From positions 343,311 to 405,310 of the forward strand of contig NMRA01000347.1 in assembly GCA_002633005.1 (NCBI GenBank): a stretch of DNA of 62,000 nucleotides, read 5' to 3'. The notes under the pieces were generated by a model. The model was not told the origin of the DNA. It did no database searches and was given only the letters and a program-made list of their open reading frames with translations. Position 1 is the first letter of the stretch, and the number at the start of each line of letters is the position of its first letter. The DNA comes from Phoronis australis. Its lineage: Eukaryota > Phoronida > Phoronidae. The position numbers were made by a program, and so were the translations under genes. This document shows, one piece after another, positions 34,601 through 43,888 of this stretch.

Positions 34601-36942
34601 ACTGATCACCTGGAAATATTTTTGTGCTTTATTAATATCTAGTTAAAACCGAGCCGAGGAGATAGAAACCTGACTCAAGGGTCTAGAAGTGTGGCCCAGT
34701 GGGACTCGAACCCACGACCTCCAGTAAAGAAAGCGGGCACCATCACACTAGGCCACACTGCCTCCTTCCCTAACGTATAAGGTCCTTGCATGTCTTTTTC
34801 TCGTTGTCCAAACGTGAGTATGAATAGTTACAAAAATAGACTTAATTTTCAAACATGCATTAGCTTCAAAAATTCGTAATAACTTCCGGCAAAAAAGATG
34901 AACACCGACAAATCACAAATTGTACTGTGTTCAGATATAAATTTTGGAACGAGATGTAGACATGTATGGCTGTGTGTAAACACTGCAGCAATGAAATTCA
35001 AAAAACACGTGTTATTGGTATGTAGTGGATGAATCGTGTCGGTCAACTATTCCACTTTTGATTGAAACACCTATAGATGAAATATGTTAAGCAAAGAATA
35101 AAAGATGCAAATGACCACTGAACTGAAAGAATGGCCTGTTATCGTCAGTTGCAAAGGCTTGGCGTTGACGTGCTAGGAACTTTAACTGGCTTTAACGCAC
35201 AGGCAGGGGTGAACATGCTTCCAATATGAAGTCATCGCTTGTATGTCGTGACATTTTCAATGAGATAGCGGTAATTTGTAAAACAAATAACAAGGAAGAA
35301 AGGAAATGTTTTAAACAACGCCCTCAGCAAGGAAATCATTTTTTCTCATATGCCGTTATCTTTTTTGTAATTACATAGAACAGAACCCACTCCGTACTTC
35401 TCGTGTTCACAGTCCCCCCATTACACACGTACGAACAAGATGACGTCCGTCACTTTGAAAACACAACCCTATATGCACGGCGATACATTAGTGCTGTAGG
35501 TTTTAAAATATCGGTGCCCTAGATCTACATGTAAGCTAATATGAACGTACCCGGCGGTAATGATTGAGAATGCAAGTTTTTAAAAGCCACATACCTTTGT
35601 ACAATATGAATCTGGTACACTAATGATAAACTCATCGATACGCATTATCGAGTTTTCATGGACAAAGCTTCTTCACGGCTTCTGATATACCACGTGATGT
35701 TCAACTTTGTTGGCAAATTTCGCACAGGTTTTCATAGGTCCAATTCAAAAGAGTTTTAAAACAAGGCCCCAGAGTCTATCTTAACACTAGGTACGACTGG
35801 AAAATCAAGATAATTTCTAGGTGTAGCGTGAACTCGGTGAAAAAGGAACACATTTGTAGTGACAATTGACACGTCGTAAAATGTAACAATTTCGTATCAT
35901 TGTTACATGTACATGATATTTGTCTCACGGAGGAAAACCGTTCACACTTAACGCCTTCTTTCTTGGTTTGTGTGAATGAATTTCTATCAAATGTGCCAGG
36001 TCGAATTTATAGATGTGCCCCTGTGTGCTTTCCATGTATTTTAAAATGTCTGAGTAGTTTTATGGTATAGTAAAAATTGTACAGCGTACAGTTTCAACAC
36101 CACACGAAAGGATTTTCCACGATCAGGTAACAAGTTTTTTTATTGTTAAAGCATTCTTGCAATATTTTGTTGACACTCACAGGTCATAAACCAATTGTGT
36201 TTCCGGCATTACAGTACACACGCTTCCTTTGGTAAGCACAACGACATCGTATTTGGCTGATATTTGTCGTACAGCATTTCTTCGGGAACAAACGACAAAA
36301 AACAAAGCCGAGTGATTCAAAGCGTGATCAGTTACATCATTGACGAGGTAAGTAAAGTTGTTGTCAGATTTAAAATAGGCAGTGTTTTCCGACGCGATAT
36401 AGCTTTCATAGCGTTAAAAAACAGTCCCATGTTTAGTAGAAATAAACAAAATTGTACAGGTCCAACTGAAATGGGCATTCTGCAATAACGTATCTATGCC
36501 ACGCTATATGTTTTCTGCGATTCAAAAGAACATATCAATGAAAAATCCTCAAACTGATGACCGAGTTTATTCCTAGGCAAGAACGATTCAAATCGATTTA
36601 AAGCTTACCAATGCGACATTGATGATATTTTATAGTTTTGCCGGCAATGCAGTTTTTTATCTCATTGAAAACTGAAATCGGGGGGCACTCTGTTCGAAAT
36701 TTCAAGACTGTACAATATTTGCATGCCACGACAAAGAGTACATGTATGTACACGAGGGCTGTCGGTCGTCCAATATATTAGAATAGACAAAAATTGCAAT
36801 AAATCTCCTTGGAGTTGCACTTGCCAAAGTTCTTAGTAGCTGTCAATGAAAAAAAGACGTCAATCAATTAATCAACTGTCAACGGTGAATAAAATTCCTT
36901 TCCATGGTCTAAAGAGACTTACTCATCACTTGAAGTAGCCAT
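16356..36942 (-). CDS. PLA2G4A: Cytosolic phospholipase A2, complete 15-exon gene model
   Basis: Group IV cPLA2 hydrolyses the sn-2 ester of membrane phospholipids after calcium-dependent membrane docking by its C2 domain. Coding exons, in order of transcription: 36942-36923, 29754-29730, 28917-28836, 27857-27711, 27009-26897, 25115-25078, 23640-23508, 23181-23045, 22147-21925, 20886-20772, 20433-20296, 19498-19403, 18984-17897, 17558-17372, 16663-16356. All junctions are GT-AG with matching phases. The sum is 2850 nt, or 949 codons plus stop. Domain order: C2 at about residues 16-140, then the lipase domain. Catalytic parts seen: GSGGGFR (Arg200), LSGS (Ser228) and VDAGL (Asp746). The protein is about 200 residues longer than human PLA2G4A (749), and nearly all the excess lies in exon 13. 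Similarity is closest to PLA2G4A among the paralogues, from memory of the family. The first exon is the least certain; the rest is very secure. Confidence 0.93.
17372..17558 (-). CDS. PLA2G4A: cPLA2 exon 14, C-terminal lipase region
   Basis: Encodes ELLLASKWARLNRVPFPPID and onward through GWKECYVFKDD to DYRAPG, collinear with vertebrate ELLLAEKWAKMNKLPFPKID. The exon is 187 nt, acceptor AACAG, donor GTAAGA, ending in phase 1. Confidence 0.97.
17897..18984 (-). CDS. PLA2G4A: cPLA2 exon 13: large charged insert plus catalytic Asp
   Basis: A 1088-nt exon, residues 423-785. It starts with an acidic tract (runs of D/E at about 423-480), then a Ser/Arg-rich region with repeated basic-Ser sites at about 545-620 (KRRLS, KRRIS, KRRSLRKS, KRRS), then returns to family sequence at FGRAAKIHNFMRGL. 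It continues to VDAGLTFNSPYPLLLRPQRG with the catalytic Asp746 and to FDFSRRPKDSTPPFK. The vertebrate enzyme has a shorter flexible loop here carrying regulatory phosphoserines. The insert is about 200 residues longer. No stop or frameshift interrupts it. Confidence 0.95.
19403..19498 (-). CDS. PLA2G4A: cPLA2 exon 12, lipase domain
   Basis: Encodes GLWGSAFTILLTRVF and on to RPDISM, matching vertebrate GVWGSAFSILFNRVLG. The exon is 96 nt, acceptor TTGCAG, donor GTAAGG. It joins the HYLL end of exon 11 and the acidic start of exon 13 in phase. Confidence 0.93.
20296..20433 (-). CDS. PLA2G4A: cPLA2 exon 11, lipase domain
   Basis: Encodes EWVEFNPFEIGMAKYGTFLP and then VKQFGSMFFMGKIIKTFEE, ending PPLHYLL. 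This is nearly collinear with vertebrate WVEFSPYEIGMAKYGTF. The exon is 138 nt, acceptor TTGCAG, donor GTGAGC. Confidence 0.97.
20772..20886 (-). CDS. PLA2G4A: cPLA2 exon 10, lipase domain
   Basis: Encodes RKEYRLSDMQEKIKDGAQPF and then PLFSCLHVKRNVSALTFH. This corresponds to the vertebrate LPLFTCLHVKPDVS stretch. The exon is 115 nt, acceptor TTGCAG, donor GTAAGA, ending in phase 1. Confidence 0.95.
21925..22147 (-). CDS. PLA2G4A: cPLA2 exon 9, lipase domain
   Basis: Encodes YLSQLYSNERWPG through GQPVSFTDLFGHLIGETLIK. DLFGHLIGETLI is a cPLA2 hallmark. The exon is 223 nt, acceptor TTAG, donor GTAAGA. The reading frame runs open beyond the donor, so the exon end rests on the splice signal and on the fit with exon 10. 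Confidence 0.95.
23045..23181 (-). CDS. PLA2G4A: cPLA2 exon 8, oxyanion and nucleophile motifs
   Basis: Encodes the glycine-rich oxyanion motif GSGGGFR (Arg200) and the nucleophile elbow LSGSSW (Ser228). Both fall at the same residue numbers as in human cPLA2-alpha. The family's usual GLSGS is here VLSGS. The exon is 137 nt, acceptor CTCAG, donor GTAAG, ending in phase 2 inside the Trp codon. Confidence 0.97.
23508..23640 (-). CDS. PLA2G4A: cPLA2 exon 7, C2-to-lipase linker
   Basis: Encodes TKHDLRYSLSLCQEEKTFRK and on to GPKTARE. This is the start of the cPLA2 catalytic module (vertebrate DLRFSMALCDQEKTFR). The exon is 133 nt, acceptor ATTCAG, donor GTGAGT. Confidence 0.95.
25078..25115 (-). 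CDS. PLA2G4A: cPLA2 exon 6, last C2 strand (38 nt)
   Basis: A short exon encoding GCELDLEIGSSV plus two bases, flanked by a CACAG acceptor and a GTGAGT donor. It supplies the last C2 strand (compare EMSLEV in vertebrates) and exactly bridges the phase gap between exon 5 (phase 0) and exon 7 (needs two bases). It was found by phase and motif reasoning. Confidence 0.85.
26511..26670 (-). repeat. Diverged inverted copy of the 3.6/5.3-kb repeat
   Basis: Reverse-complement match to about 3583-3745 and 5310-5470: AAGCTCCGCCCC, AAAATGGCG, GGAAACGAAG, GTCAAGAATGCTGCGTT, CCGTCACTCAAA and CCTGGCGATAGGT. This shows that the unit within the duplicated block is a dispersed repeat. It lies in intron 5 of the cPLA2 gene. 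Confidence 0.75.
26897..27009 (-). CDS. PLA2G4A: cPLA2 exon 5, C2 loop 3
   Basis: Encodes EIILMDENYITNEVLGS and onward to ITFKMEY. MDENY is the third calcium-binding loop (Asp97, Asn99 in this model), corresponding to MDANY in vertebrates. The exon is 113 nt, acceptor CTAG, donor GTGAGT, ending in phase 0. Confidence 0.93.
27711..27857 (-). CDS. PLA2G4A: cPLA2 exon 4, C2 calcium-binding loops
   Basis: Encodes DTPDPFVILRVNG (Asp44 and Asp47 are the expected calcium ligands of loop 1) and NNINPVWNESFDF, the C2 signature with its loop 2 Asn. The exon is 147 nt, with acceptor CAG at 27860-27858 and donor GTAGGC at 27710. Confidence 0.95.
28836..28917 (-). CDS. PLA2G4A: cPLA2 exon 3, C2 domain first strand
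   Basis: Encodes VKHNECCVIRVTVLEARKVS and then KGLLGDL, matching the first strand and calcium-binding loop 1 of the cPLA2 C2 domain. Acceptor CAG ends at 28918 and donor GTATG starts at 28835. The exon is 82 nt and ends in phase 1. Confidence 0.92.
29417..29461. repeat. Short perfect inverted repeat
   Basis: TGACGGATT at 29417-29425 and AATCCGTCA at 29453-29461 form a 9-bp stem around a 27-nt loop inside cPLA2 intron 2. Its role is unknown. It may be a remnant of a small element. Confidence 0.4.
29730..29754 (-). CDS. PLA2G4A: cPLA2 exon 2, 25-nt microexon
   Basis: A pyrimidine-rich tract and TTGCAG acceptor precede 25 nt encoding FDWFQLFE, followed by GTAAGT. The residues align with the start of the C2 domain in vertebrate cPLA2 (FIDPYQ...VEH). 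The phase joins exon 3 to give FEVKHNE. The microexon size makes it easy for gene callers to miss. Confidence 0.75.
30935..31161 (-). mobile_element. tRNA-derived SINE, copy 1
   Basis: Read on the minus strand, it begins GGCAGTGCGGCCTAGTGTG (A-box region) and has a perfect B box GGTTCGAGTCC, so the head is tRNA-like. A body of about 150 bp follows, ending in a T/A-rich tail. Probable target-site duplications flank it: GTTAAGAGTAAAA at 30922-30934 and GTTAAGATTAAAA at 31162-31174. It lies in cPLA2 intron 1. Confidence 0.8.
33173..33221. repeat. Palindrome with ACACCTCGGGTATTTTCG-type arms
   Basis: Arms 33173-33195 and 33199-33221 are inverted copies with few mismatches and a 3-nt loop. The same words recur singly at 33040-33055 and in the blocks near 10.36-10.77 kb and 12.60-12.98 kb, so this is a terminal or subterminal motif of a dispersed element. 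Confidence 0.6.
33766..33890. repeat. Two-copy tandem repeat (about 72 bp)
   Basis: CACTGAAAAAGTGGGG...TAGCCCC occurs at 33773 and again at 33845. A related inverted segment lies at about 14890-14935. Confidence 0.6.
34108..34259. repeat. 24-bp minisatellite
   Basis: About six units of CTACACTGGGATGGGTCC plus a 6-bp spacer, period 24 (the first unit is longer). Because 24 is a multiple of three, it stays open in several frames and gives a false octapeptide-repeat reading frame. It lies in cPLA2 intron 1. Confidence 0.9.
34521..34767 (-). mobile_element. tRNA-derived SINE, copy 2
   Basis: The same family and orientation as the copy at 30935-31161, with the B box intact and an A-box region GTGTGGCCTAGTGTG. 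The body differs by small indels. Possible flanking duplications are CCTAATGGATAAT on the left and CCTAACGTATAAG on the right, imperfect. It also lies in cPLA2 intron 1. Confidence 0.75.
36923..36942 (-). CDS. PLA2G4A: cPLA2 coding exon 1 (start codon, 20 nt), tentative
   Basis: ATG at 36942-36940 opens a 20-nt coding piece (MATSSD plus two bases) followed by a perfect GTAAGT donor at 36922. Its phase exactly fits the 25-nt microexon at 29754, giving a short hydrophilic leader before the C2 domain, as in other cPLA2s. The 7.2-kb first intron and tiny coding length make this inference. An alternative first exon cannot be excluded. Confidence 0.55.
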
Positions 36943-39900
36943 CTTCAATACAATCTTCTATCGATACCTTCGTCCTTTCCGCGTGGCGAGATCTTGACAC
37001 GTCTGCCTTACTTGCCCACGATATCACTTATAACAGAGGCGGGGGTCGATAACAACCTGTTGAGATCTAGGAAACCATGCTGCGCCGTCTGGATGAATGA
37101 CAACTCACGAATAAATATGAGTCACTGCCGAACGTGCCTAAGAATAGCTCGTTTAGGTTCCCCCACCTTTGTGAATACACGGTCAACAGTAATGACAACT
37201 TGTAATAGAAATTCCTCACTTTTGTTCAGGGTTCCCGTTTTCAAAGGGAGGGCCAGTTGAACTGTTGCCGTCTGAAAAAACAAAAAACAGAAGTTCATAC
37301 AAAAGGTGTTTAGAGCAAACTGGGGTCAATCAGTTCAACAGAGGCATGCAGTTTAGAATTATAATTTCATGCTCGTTAAACAAATATTTTGGACACGCGT
37401 ACACCATGCCCCGGCTTTTGGTAGTCCTTCGGTTTGCTATAATAACGCTCCTTGCGATAGACCACAGGACCGTTGTTTGAAATAATTTGACCAAAAACAA
37501 AAATCCGGTGAATGCACAGTAGTATAGGTCTCTTAGTAATCATCTAAAATGGACCGTAAGTCCGCTACCTTACGCCCACAACAACCCCAGACAAATTGGT
37601 AGATCGATACGTTTGCTGAACCGTGTTCTAGGGCTGTGCCGACAAGGTTGAGCCTCAGAACTGGAATGGCGGTATACATTGCGTTCATAACCTTTTATTG
37701 AAAATTCAAATCAATCCCTCCCATCCTCTGGAATGTGTTCGAACATGAGAACACAAAGTTTAACCAGGACACGTATAGCTATGCCTTGCTGTAAGACCAA
37801 TGGGCTGAGTACTAAATATCATACTATAAGTTGGAAAGACTTCCGCCCTGGCTAACTGAAAACGGGGGGCAGTGTCACAAATTTACAACACTAGAATACA
37901 TTCACATCAGGTGTATCCAAACTGCTGCATGCACGCGCAGGCCAAGACATGATCTCGCGTCAAAGCATTGGAATGTTGACTAATCGTACTACGAATTCAC
38001 GACTTGTCGACTATCACCATGAACTATATTAGAATCCATGTTACAGTTGACGACAAATACATATGAACATGCACATTTTTTGACCATCAACTCATTCTGA
38101 TTAAAAGCCTGATATTTACCTTACTTGCCGTTTCCCCATTCGGTCAACTCAACGTGCATACATTGAATAAAAGTCTATTTACCCTTACCGACACTGTAAT
38201 GGTGACATTTAGCGCAATGTTTTCACCATTATTCACGAAGCGTCTGCATTGTTGAAACGCCGGCGTATGAACGGGCAATGATGCGAAACGCGCATATCTT
38301 AATCTATTGTGTGTGAATCGCTAGATAGCTGAAGAGCTTTCCTGCGGATTTTTGTTGAAAAGAACAATTAACCAATTTCAAGACTACACGCCATATACAC
38401 TGATGCAAAGTATGTATAGATTTGCCTAAAATGCATACTGATAAATAGATCCAGTTGTCGTGTGAGTTTAACGAGGCCATAGTACTGTGCCTTGGATTTC
38501 GTTTGGTGGTCCCATGTTTGCATCAACCTTTCTCTCCGTTTGAGGGAGCATTTCGGGATTTCGTGGGTAACTTGCCGACCGACAGTGATCGCCGCCAAAT
38601 GGCAATAACTTTTTACTAAAATTGTGTTGAAACAAAGAAAGCCCCACACATTCAAACGTACTTGCCAATATATTTTGTCCTTTGGGTATTGTTAGATCCT
38701 TTACATTTGCAATTAAAAATTCAATGCTACTTTAACCATATTTTCTTGGCCACATGCTAATGATCGTCCGTTAAACAGCCACGCTTTTTACGGCCAACAT
38801 CACAAATTCATAGTCAGGTGACCGATAATATGCATAACAAGGATAAAAAATAATGGGGAGATGGTTTAAGTTTTGGCAATGCATTGATATACCCAAACTA
38901 TTATCAAGAGGTAAATCTGTTTCCATTTATATTAATAGTAAATTTGTTTTATCGGTCAACAAGTAAATCCATTGAACAGCTCCTTTAGAGAATAATCGCC
39001 TGTGTGACTGCGACATCCACAGGTATTGCATTCCCTAGGACTTCCCCCGCGGCGTTCTCGCGCGCGCCATTCTTGGGGGACCATGAAGCCACCAAGTATC
39101 CTCACGTTACAGCGTACTGATGCTCTTGTGCACAGGGTTTTATTCGAACTGGTATTTTCAACGACTTTGTCGCAGTCGGATTTGTACGTGGCTCCAGTAA
39201 CAATGAAATGTCACGAGTCTAGTTACATGCCACAGCGTAGGCAACACATTGCGGGGCACTGACGCGTCGGTCTACTTTTTTCCAAGTACTACCACTTTTC
39301 TACTGAAGGTAGCGCTGTGACGCAGCAAAGTGCTCACAACTCTCCACTGTTGGCGACTGTGCAATCCATTGAGAGAGTGAAACAAAGCTTTTAGGCATCT
39401 ATTTAGCTGAGTTTTTAAAGTTTTCTGAGCATGTCCATTTCATAAGCGAAAATTCCATGCAAGCTGTGTTCTTTATCGTATACGTCGTTATCTTGATTTG
39501 CCATCTAAACTGAAAATTGTAAACGCCTTCCCAAATCTCATCTTACACATTGTTCGTTATCACGGTATTGTTGTGACGTTCAAAACTCTAATTAACTTGA
39601 GAAGGTATTCTTCAGGGCGTTGAGCTTTACTTTCAATGGCTACACGACATCTTATGCAAGTCAACTATAGGATAAAGAAACGGTGTTTTCCCTGTAGCCA
39701 GTCATGAGACCGATCGTGTTTTTAAGTTTAGAACTGCAAACAACATTGATCCTTACAGCCTTGGCAATATTTCCATTTCGTTCATAAGTATGGTTTGCGG
39801 TGAAGCACCATCTCTCGCAACTCACGGATAACAACGCGTCAACGCATGGTTGTGACTTATCGATGTACCGTGGAAATTAAATTGAATACATTGCCAAATA

Positions 39901-41838
39901 CTAGCATAAAGACGTCTACCACTGCTTATGAAGCCAACCTGTGAAATATTCATACTTGCGATTCCACTTATTGCGGTTGCCATTACCTTATAATAGACTT
40001 CTGCTGATTCTTTTGATATTTCAGTGCAGTCCTCTGCATGCATTGGTTATGGTTGGTCCTTCATTCTACAATATGTATCTCTTGTGTCGCGCGCTACTCT
40101 AGTATTACTATTCCTTCGTGGCTGTAACGTAACCATAAGCATTGGAAAGATAGTCTTAAAATTGATCGTATTTCTTCTCTGTTATTACGTCTTTGTGGTC
40201 GCATCTCGTGTTTCGTGTTCATGTTTCCTAGTTATAAGCTCTATATATGCGAATACTATGGAATTTCTCGCCGGATTGCTTGCTTGCTTGAATGCTTGCT
40301 TACACGTACTTAGACACTGTACGTATTTACTAACTTACTTACACACGTGTACTTACTTACTTAGAACAATAGAAGGTAAGTGTTAACCTATGGTGGCACT
40401 GTGAAGTTTTGCAGCTTCGGGCAATTTGTGCTCATAGAAAATATAGTGTGTAGTAGGTCAGGTTTCGGCGCCGTTTTAAGTCCAATAATTCTGGTTTGCT
40501 TGTGCTCGTGAATCAGAAATCACTGTACATCTCACTTCATTTACTGACAGAATAGCAGCTCCCTGTAGCAGAGCTGCATTGTAGTGCATTGATTGGGGAA
40601 TATGTTGCCACCAACTCAGAATTGCAAAAATTCGGACTTGGTCTCGCGTCCTTTGGATCACATTTGTGCAATCTACACGAAACTTTCTTTCGGAATCTAA
40701 TGTTAGCTGGCAGAAGCGGATCTACGGGGGATTCACCCCCCTCCCCCTCGGGACAGGATCTAAAATAAAAATTTAAAAAATGTCGCCAGAAAAACGAAAT
40801 AAGCTACTAAAACCAAAAAAATGTAACATAGGAGGAGGGAAATCCCCTCCAGACCATCCCTCCCTTCCGCTCGGCGCAACGTGCCTCGGATTAGCGCCAA
40901 TCCTAACCGCNCCCCCCCCCCCCCCCCGTTACCGAAAACGTACAGATCTGCCACTGTGCTCGTGTCAATGTTTGACAGTGAAGTGCAAGTCAATGTTGCT
41001 GTCACGTTCGTTTCGTGTGGGCGTGGCTTCGCCTTTTGGGTGGAAGCGAAACGAGCGGAAACACGAGTCACAATGAAGTTTCTGTGATCATGTGTTCTTA
41101 GCGTTCTTCACCGAGATGAAATGACTCCTAACCTTTCGTTTTGTTCATAGCTCTCGCCAGAGGGGAAACAAATGCGACATCTCCTCCCGCAGTAATGCGT
41201 GCACAGGCCTGGCAACTGGAGACGCAGTGAGATTTGAACAGTGCTTCCATTATGCGGGCATTCACCTTGGTAATCCAACACGAGCCTACCTTACACCATA
41301 TACTTAGATCTGGCCAGATTGCCTCCGTTATAACCACACATGGTGTTTCCAGACCAACAAAGCGTGGCATTATTTTGTACTATCGGGTATCAAAAGCAAC
41401 ATGCCAAATGAACATCGATCAATTCTGCTTTTGTTCAACCAGTCTTCAGTTTGCTCCTCGTTCTCGTAAATCATCTCTTTGTCAACCTATGTTTCAGCGG
41501 ACTCGCGATGAATGTTCATTTCCACCACATGTTGCGTGGCACGTTGTTCTAGGGGAGCCGACATGTGGGCGAGACGGTTTCGCCACCTAGAGTTGTACAT
41601 TAAGTGATCATTTACATGACAGTGTATGGTGGTCCAAGCATGCATGGATGTTGGTAGCTCAAACAACCACACGAAAACATATACTTGGCAAAATCGCGTT
41701 GGCTGATCGGAAGACACATGTATATAGTGACGTACCTGAGGTCCGTTCCTCACCATGAAACAATCAAACGTTAAAAGCGACTTTCAATAAAAGCGTTAAC
41801 ACTCATATTTTGGTGAAATAAATGTTTGATCACTCCGA
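36943..41838. other. Upstream/intergenic stretch, no gene seen
   Basis: The promoter of the cPLA2 gene should lie just above 36942 if exon 1 is right, but I see no decisive TATA or initiator. The rest has no recognised coding region. A TTAC-rich microsatellite-like patch is at about 40270-40380, and an N precedes a poly-C run at 40911. Confidence 0.4.
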
Positions 41839-41972
41839 TCAAGTTTGAGTCTGATACTGGAATAACAACTTACAAAAATTAGCGACGTTGCGTCCGCATC
41901 CGTCACGGACTTCAGCTAACGTCGCTAATTTTTGTACATAAGTTGTTATTCCAGTATTAGACTCAAACTTGA
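41839..41972. mobile_element. Foldback element with arms of about 50 bp
   Basis: Left arm 41839-41889 and right arm 41918-41972 are near-perfect inverted copies (TCAAGTTTGAGTCTGATACT against AGTATTAGACTCAAACTTGA), with one 4-nt offset and a 28-nt loop that is itself partly palindromic (GTCCG...CGGAC). It is a MITE-like hairpin with an unknown parent element. Confidence 0.75.
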
Positions 41973-42375
41973 CCTGTTTTCTCAACTGGATGTCTCAAAT
42001 TTTCATGTTTTCATTTGATCACTCTCTTCGAGACATTCTGTGGCAGGCACTTTGCCTGTCCACTATCTGGTTAAGTAGAACCACTTAATTGTTAGGCCTA
42101 TATCCGGCTTCTGGTAAGTGAACCCAAGATGCTATATAAGAGGATACCGAACTCTGTTTTAGTCTATTAAAACATATTAAAAACGACTTCCCAATCCAAA
42201 ACAATGTTTTGTAACCCTTGACAACTCTCAAAGGTTTGGAATTAAATTTGAAAACTCCTAACGAAATCGCCTATACGGATAAGCGTGACCTGCGCTTCTA
42301 GCGAGTTACGTGACAACTGTGGGGAGAGACAACCCACCGAGAACCATAATGTTCAATGTGGGACACAGACTGTAT

Positions 42376-43885
42376 CAGCCAATTTCATAAAGGTGGTTTA
42401 ACAAAACCCGATTTAAGACTTAGAACTGGTCTTCCTACACCTGGTCTAATTCTAGACCTAACTTGCATTTCACCAACATGATTTAAAAGTCTGAAAGCCT
42501 GGTTTTGTTAGACCGTGAAGCGAGTTTAGTAAAACTATGTTTAAAGTATCCAGCCACCCTACTGTGTTGATCCCGATTAACCCAACACAGAAACTATGGA
42601 AGTGCTTCAATGAAACCTTGATCACGTGGGTACACAATGACACACAGCAGTAGAATCAGTGCAGACATTTGCGACAAAGGGCTAAAAAGCTTTTCTCACG
42701 AGGAAAAAGCCAATGTAAAAGTCAGCAACAAGAAAATTGGGACCAAACCAAGTCAACGTAAGTAGCAGGCTTGGAGAGATACTGATCCAGAATAAAGGCC
42801 AGAAAATAAAATTTAATCACTGAAAAATTGCAAGGAAAAACGGCGAGGGACCCAGAGGCAGATCTACGATATCATGAGGAGATATTTTTTTCATTTTGTA
42901 TTGTCTGTGTCTAACACAAGTACAAACATTAATGTACTTGTTCACGATTAACTGCAACATAGTAAATGCTTACGTTTATTTCCATGTCATTTACTTTTTT
43001 GCTGCTAAAGAAATGGGGGGGAGCACAGGGGGAGGATCTAGGATTTTGAGTTAGGGAGGCCAGTGCAGAGTATTAGTCAGGATTTTGCCCGTCAGACATT
43101 CGCACCCCCGAACTGCCAAATGGAATTTGGGAGAGTTTTAGGGGGCATGGTCCCGCTGGCCCCCCTCTAAATCCGCCATTGGGGCAGGACCCCTGCCCGG
43201 CAACCTTAAACCGGGGACAAATTGTGATGGAACTCGGCCAGAATAATCATTAGGTGTCTTTTTATTCATACGCATAGCGCTTGCGACGATGAAGCTCTGC
43301 TCGAATCGTCAGATTCTGAGGAATTCAAAGGATACCCTTCAGTACTTACTGGTCTACGTATAGGCAGATCCAGGGGTTCAAGGGGTCCGGACCCCTTTCC
43401 CATGATTTAAGTGATATCAAATCTATAATTCTAAATTTTTGACCCAGGCCTTCCTTTCAAAAATCCTTGATCCGACCCCCCCCCCCTTTAAAAATTCTTG
43501 GTCCCCCCTATTACGTTTGATCTTGTGTCGTCCTAAAACTGAATATTGAAAATAGTCCGTCCTCGCTCTAAAACTGCGACATAAATGCACACCACAGCAT
43601 CATTCGGTTTTACTTTTATTGTACAAGTTTCCCTTATTAAACCTGGGTCTGACCAAGTCTAAAGTTAAACAGGGTTTAAGATCTTAATAGAGGTCTAATT
43701 AATATACACCTCGTTAGTGAACTGAAAACTGACTTAGATCAGGTCTAAACTGGAGTTAAGCCAGGTTTTACTAAACCACTGGTCTAAAAGTTAAACCACC
43801 TTATGAAATGCAGATTATCTTTACATCAGGTCTAAGACCAGTTTAAACCAGGTTTAACTTTTAACCACCTTTATGAAATCGGCTG
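42376..43885. mobile_element. 1.5-kb element with terminal inverted repeats
   Basis: The left end CAGCCAATTTCATAAAGGTG and right end (inverted) CAGCCGATTTCATAAAGGTG match over about 26 bp, flanked by TAT on both sides (42373-42375 and 43886-43888). Subterminal regions are rich in repeated AGGTCTAA/GGTTTAA words. The interior has no intact transposase that I can recognise, and a GGCGGAT-type element (43031-43184) is nested in it. It is a non-autonomous DNA transposon of unassigned superfamily. Confidence 0.7.
43031..43184 (-). mobile_element. GGCGGAT-end short element, inverted copy nested in the 1.5-kb element
   Basis: Inverted relative of 48221-48366, with ATCCGCCATT at its right end and GGAGGATCTAGGATTTTGAG at its left. 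Its body matches the family (CTCCCAAATTCCATTTGGCA on minus). Confidence 0.7.
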
Positions 43886-43888
43886 TAT

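Noticed and set aside
40024-40386. Cys/Leu-rich 120-residue frame
   Set aside because: Its end comes from a TTAC microsatellite-like patch. Not recognisable as a protein.
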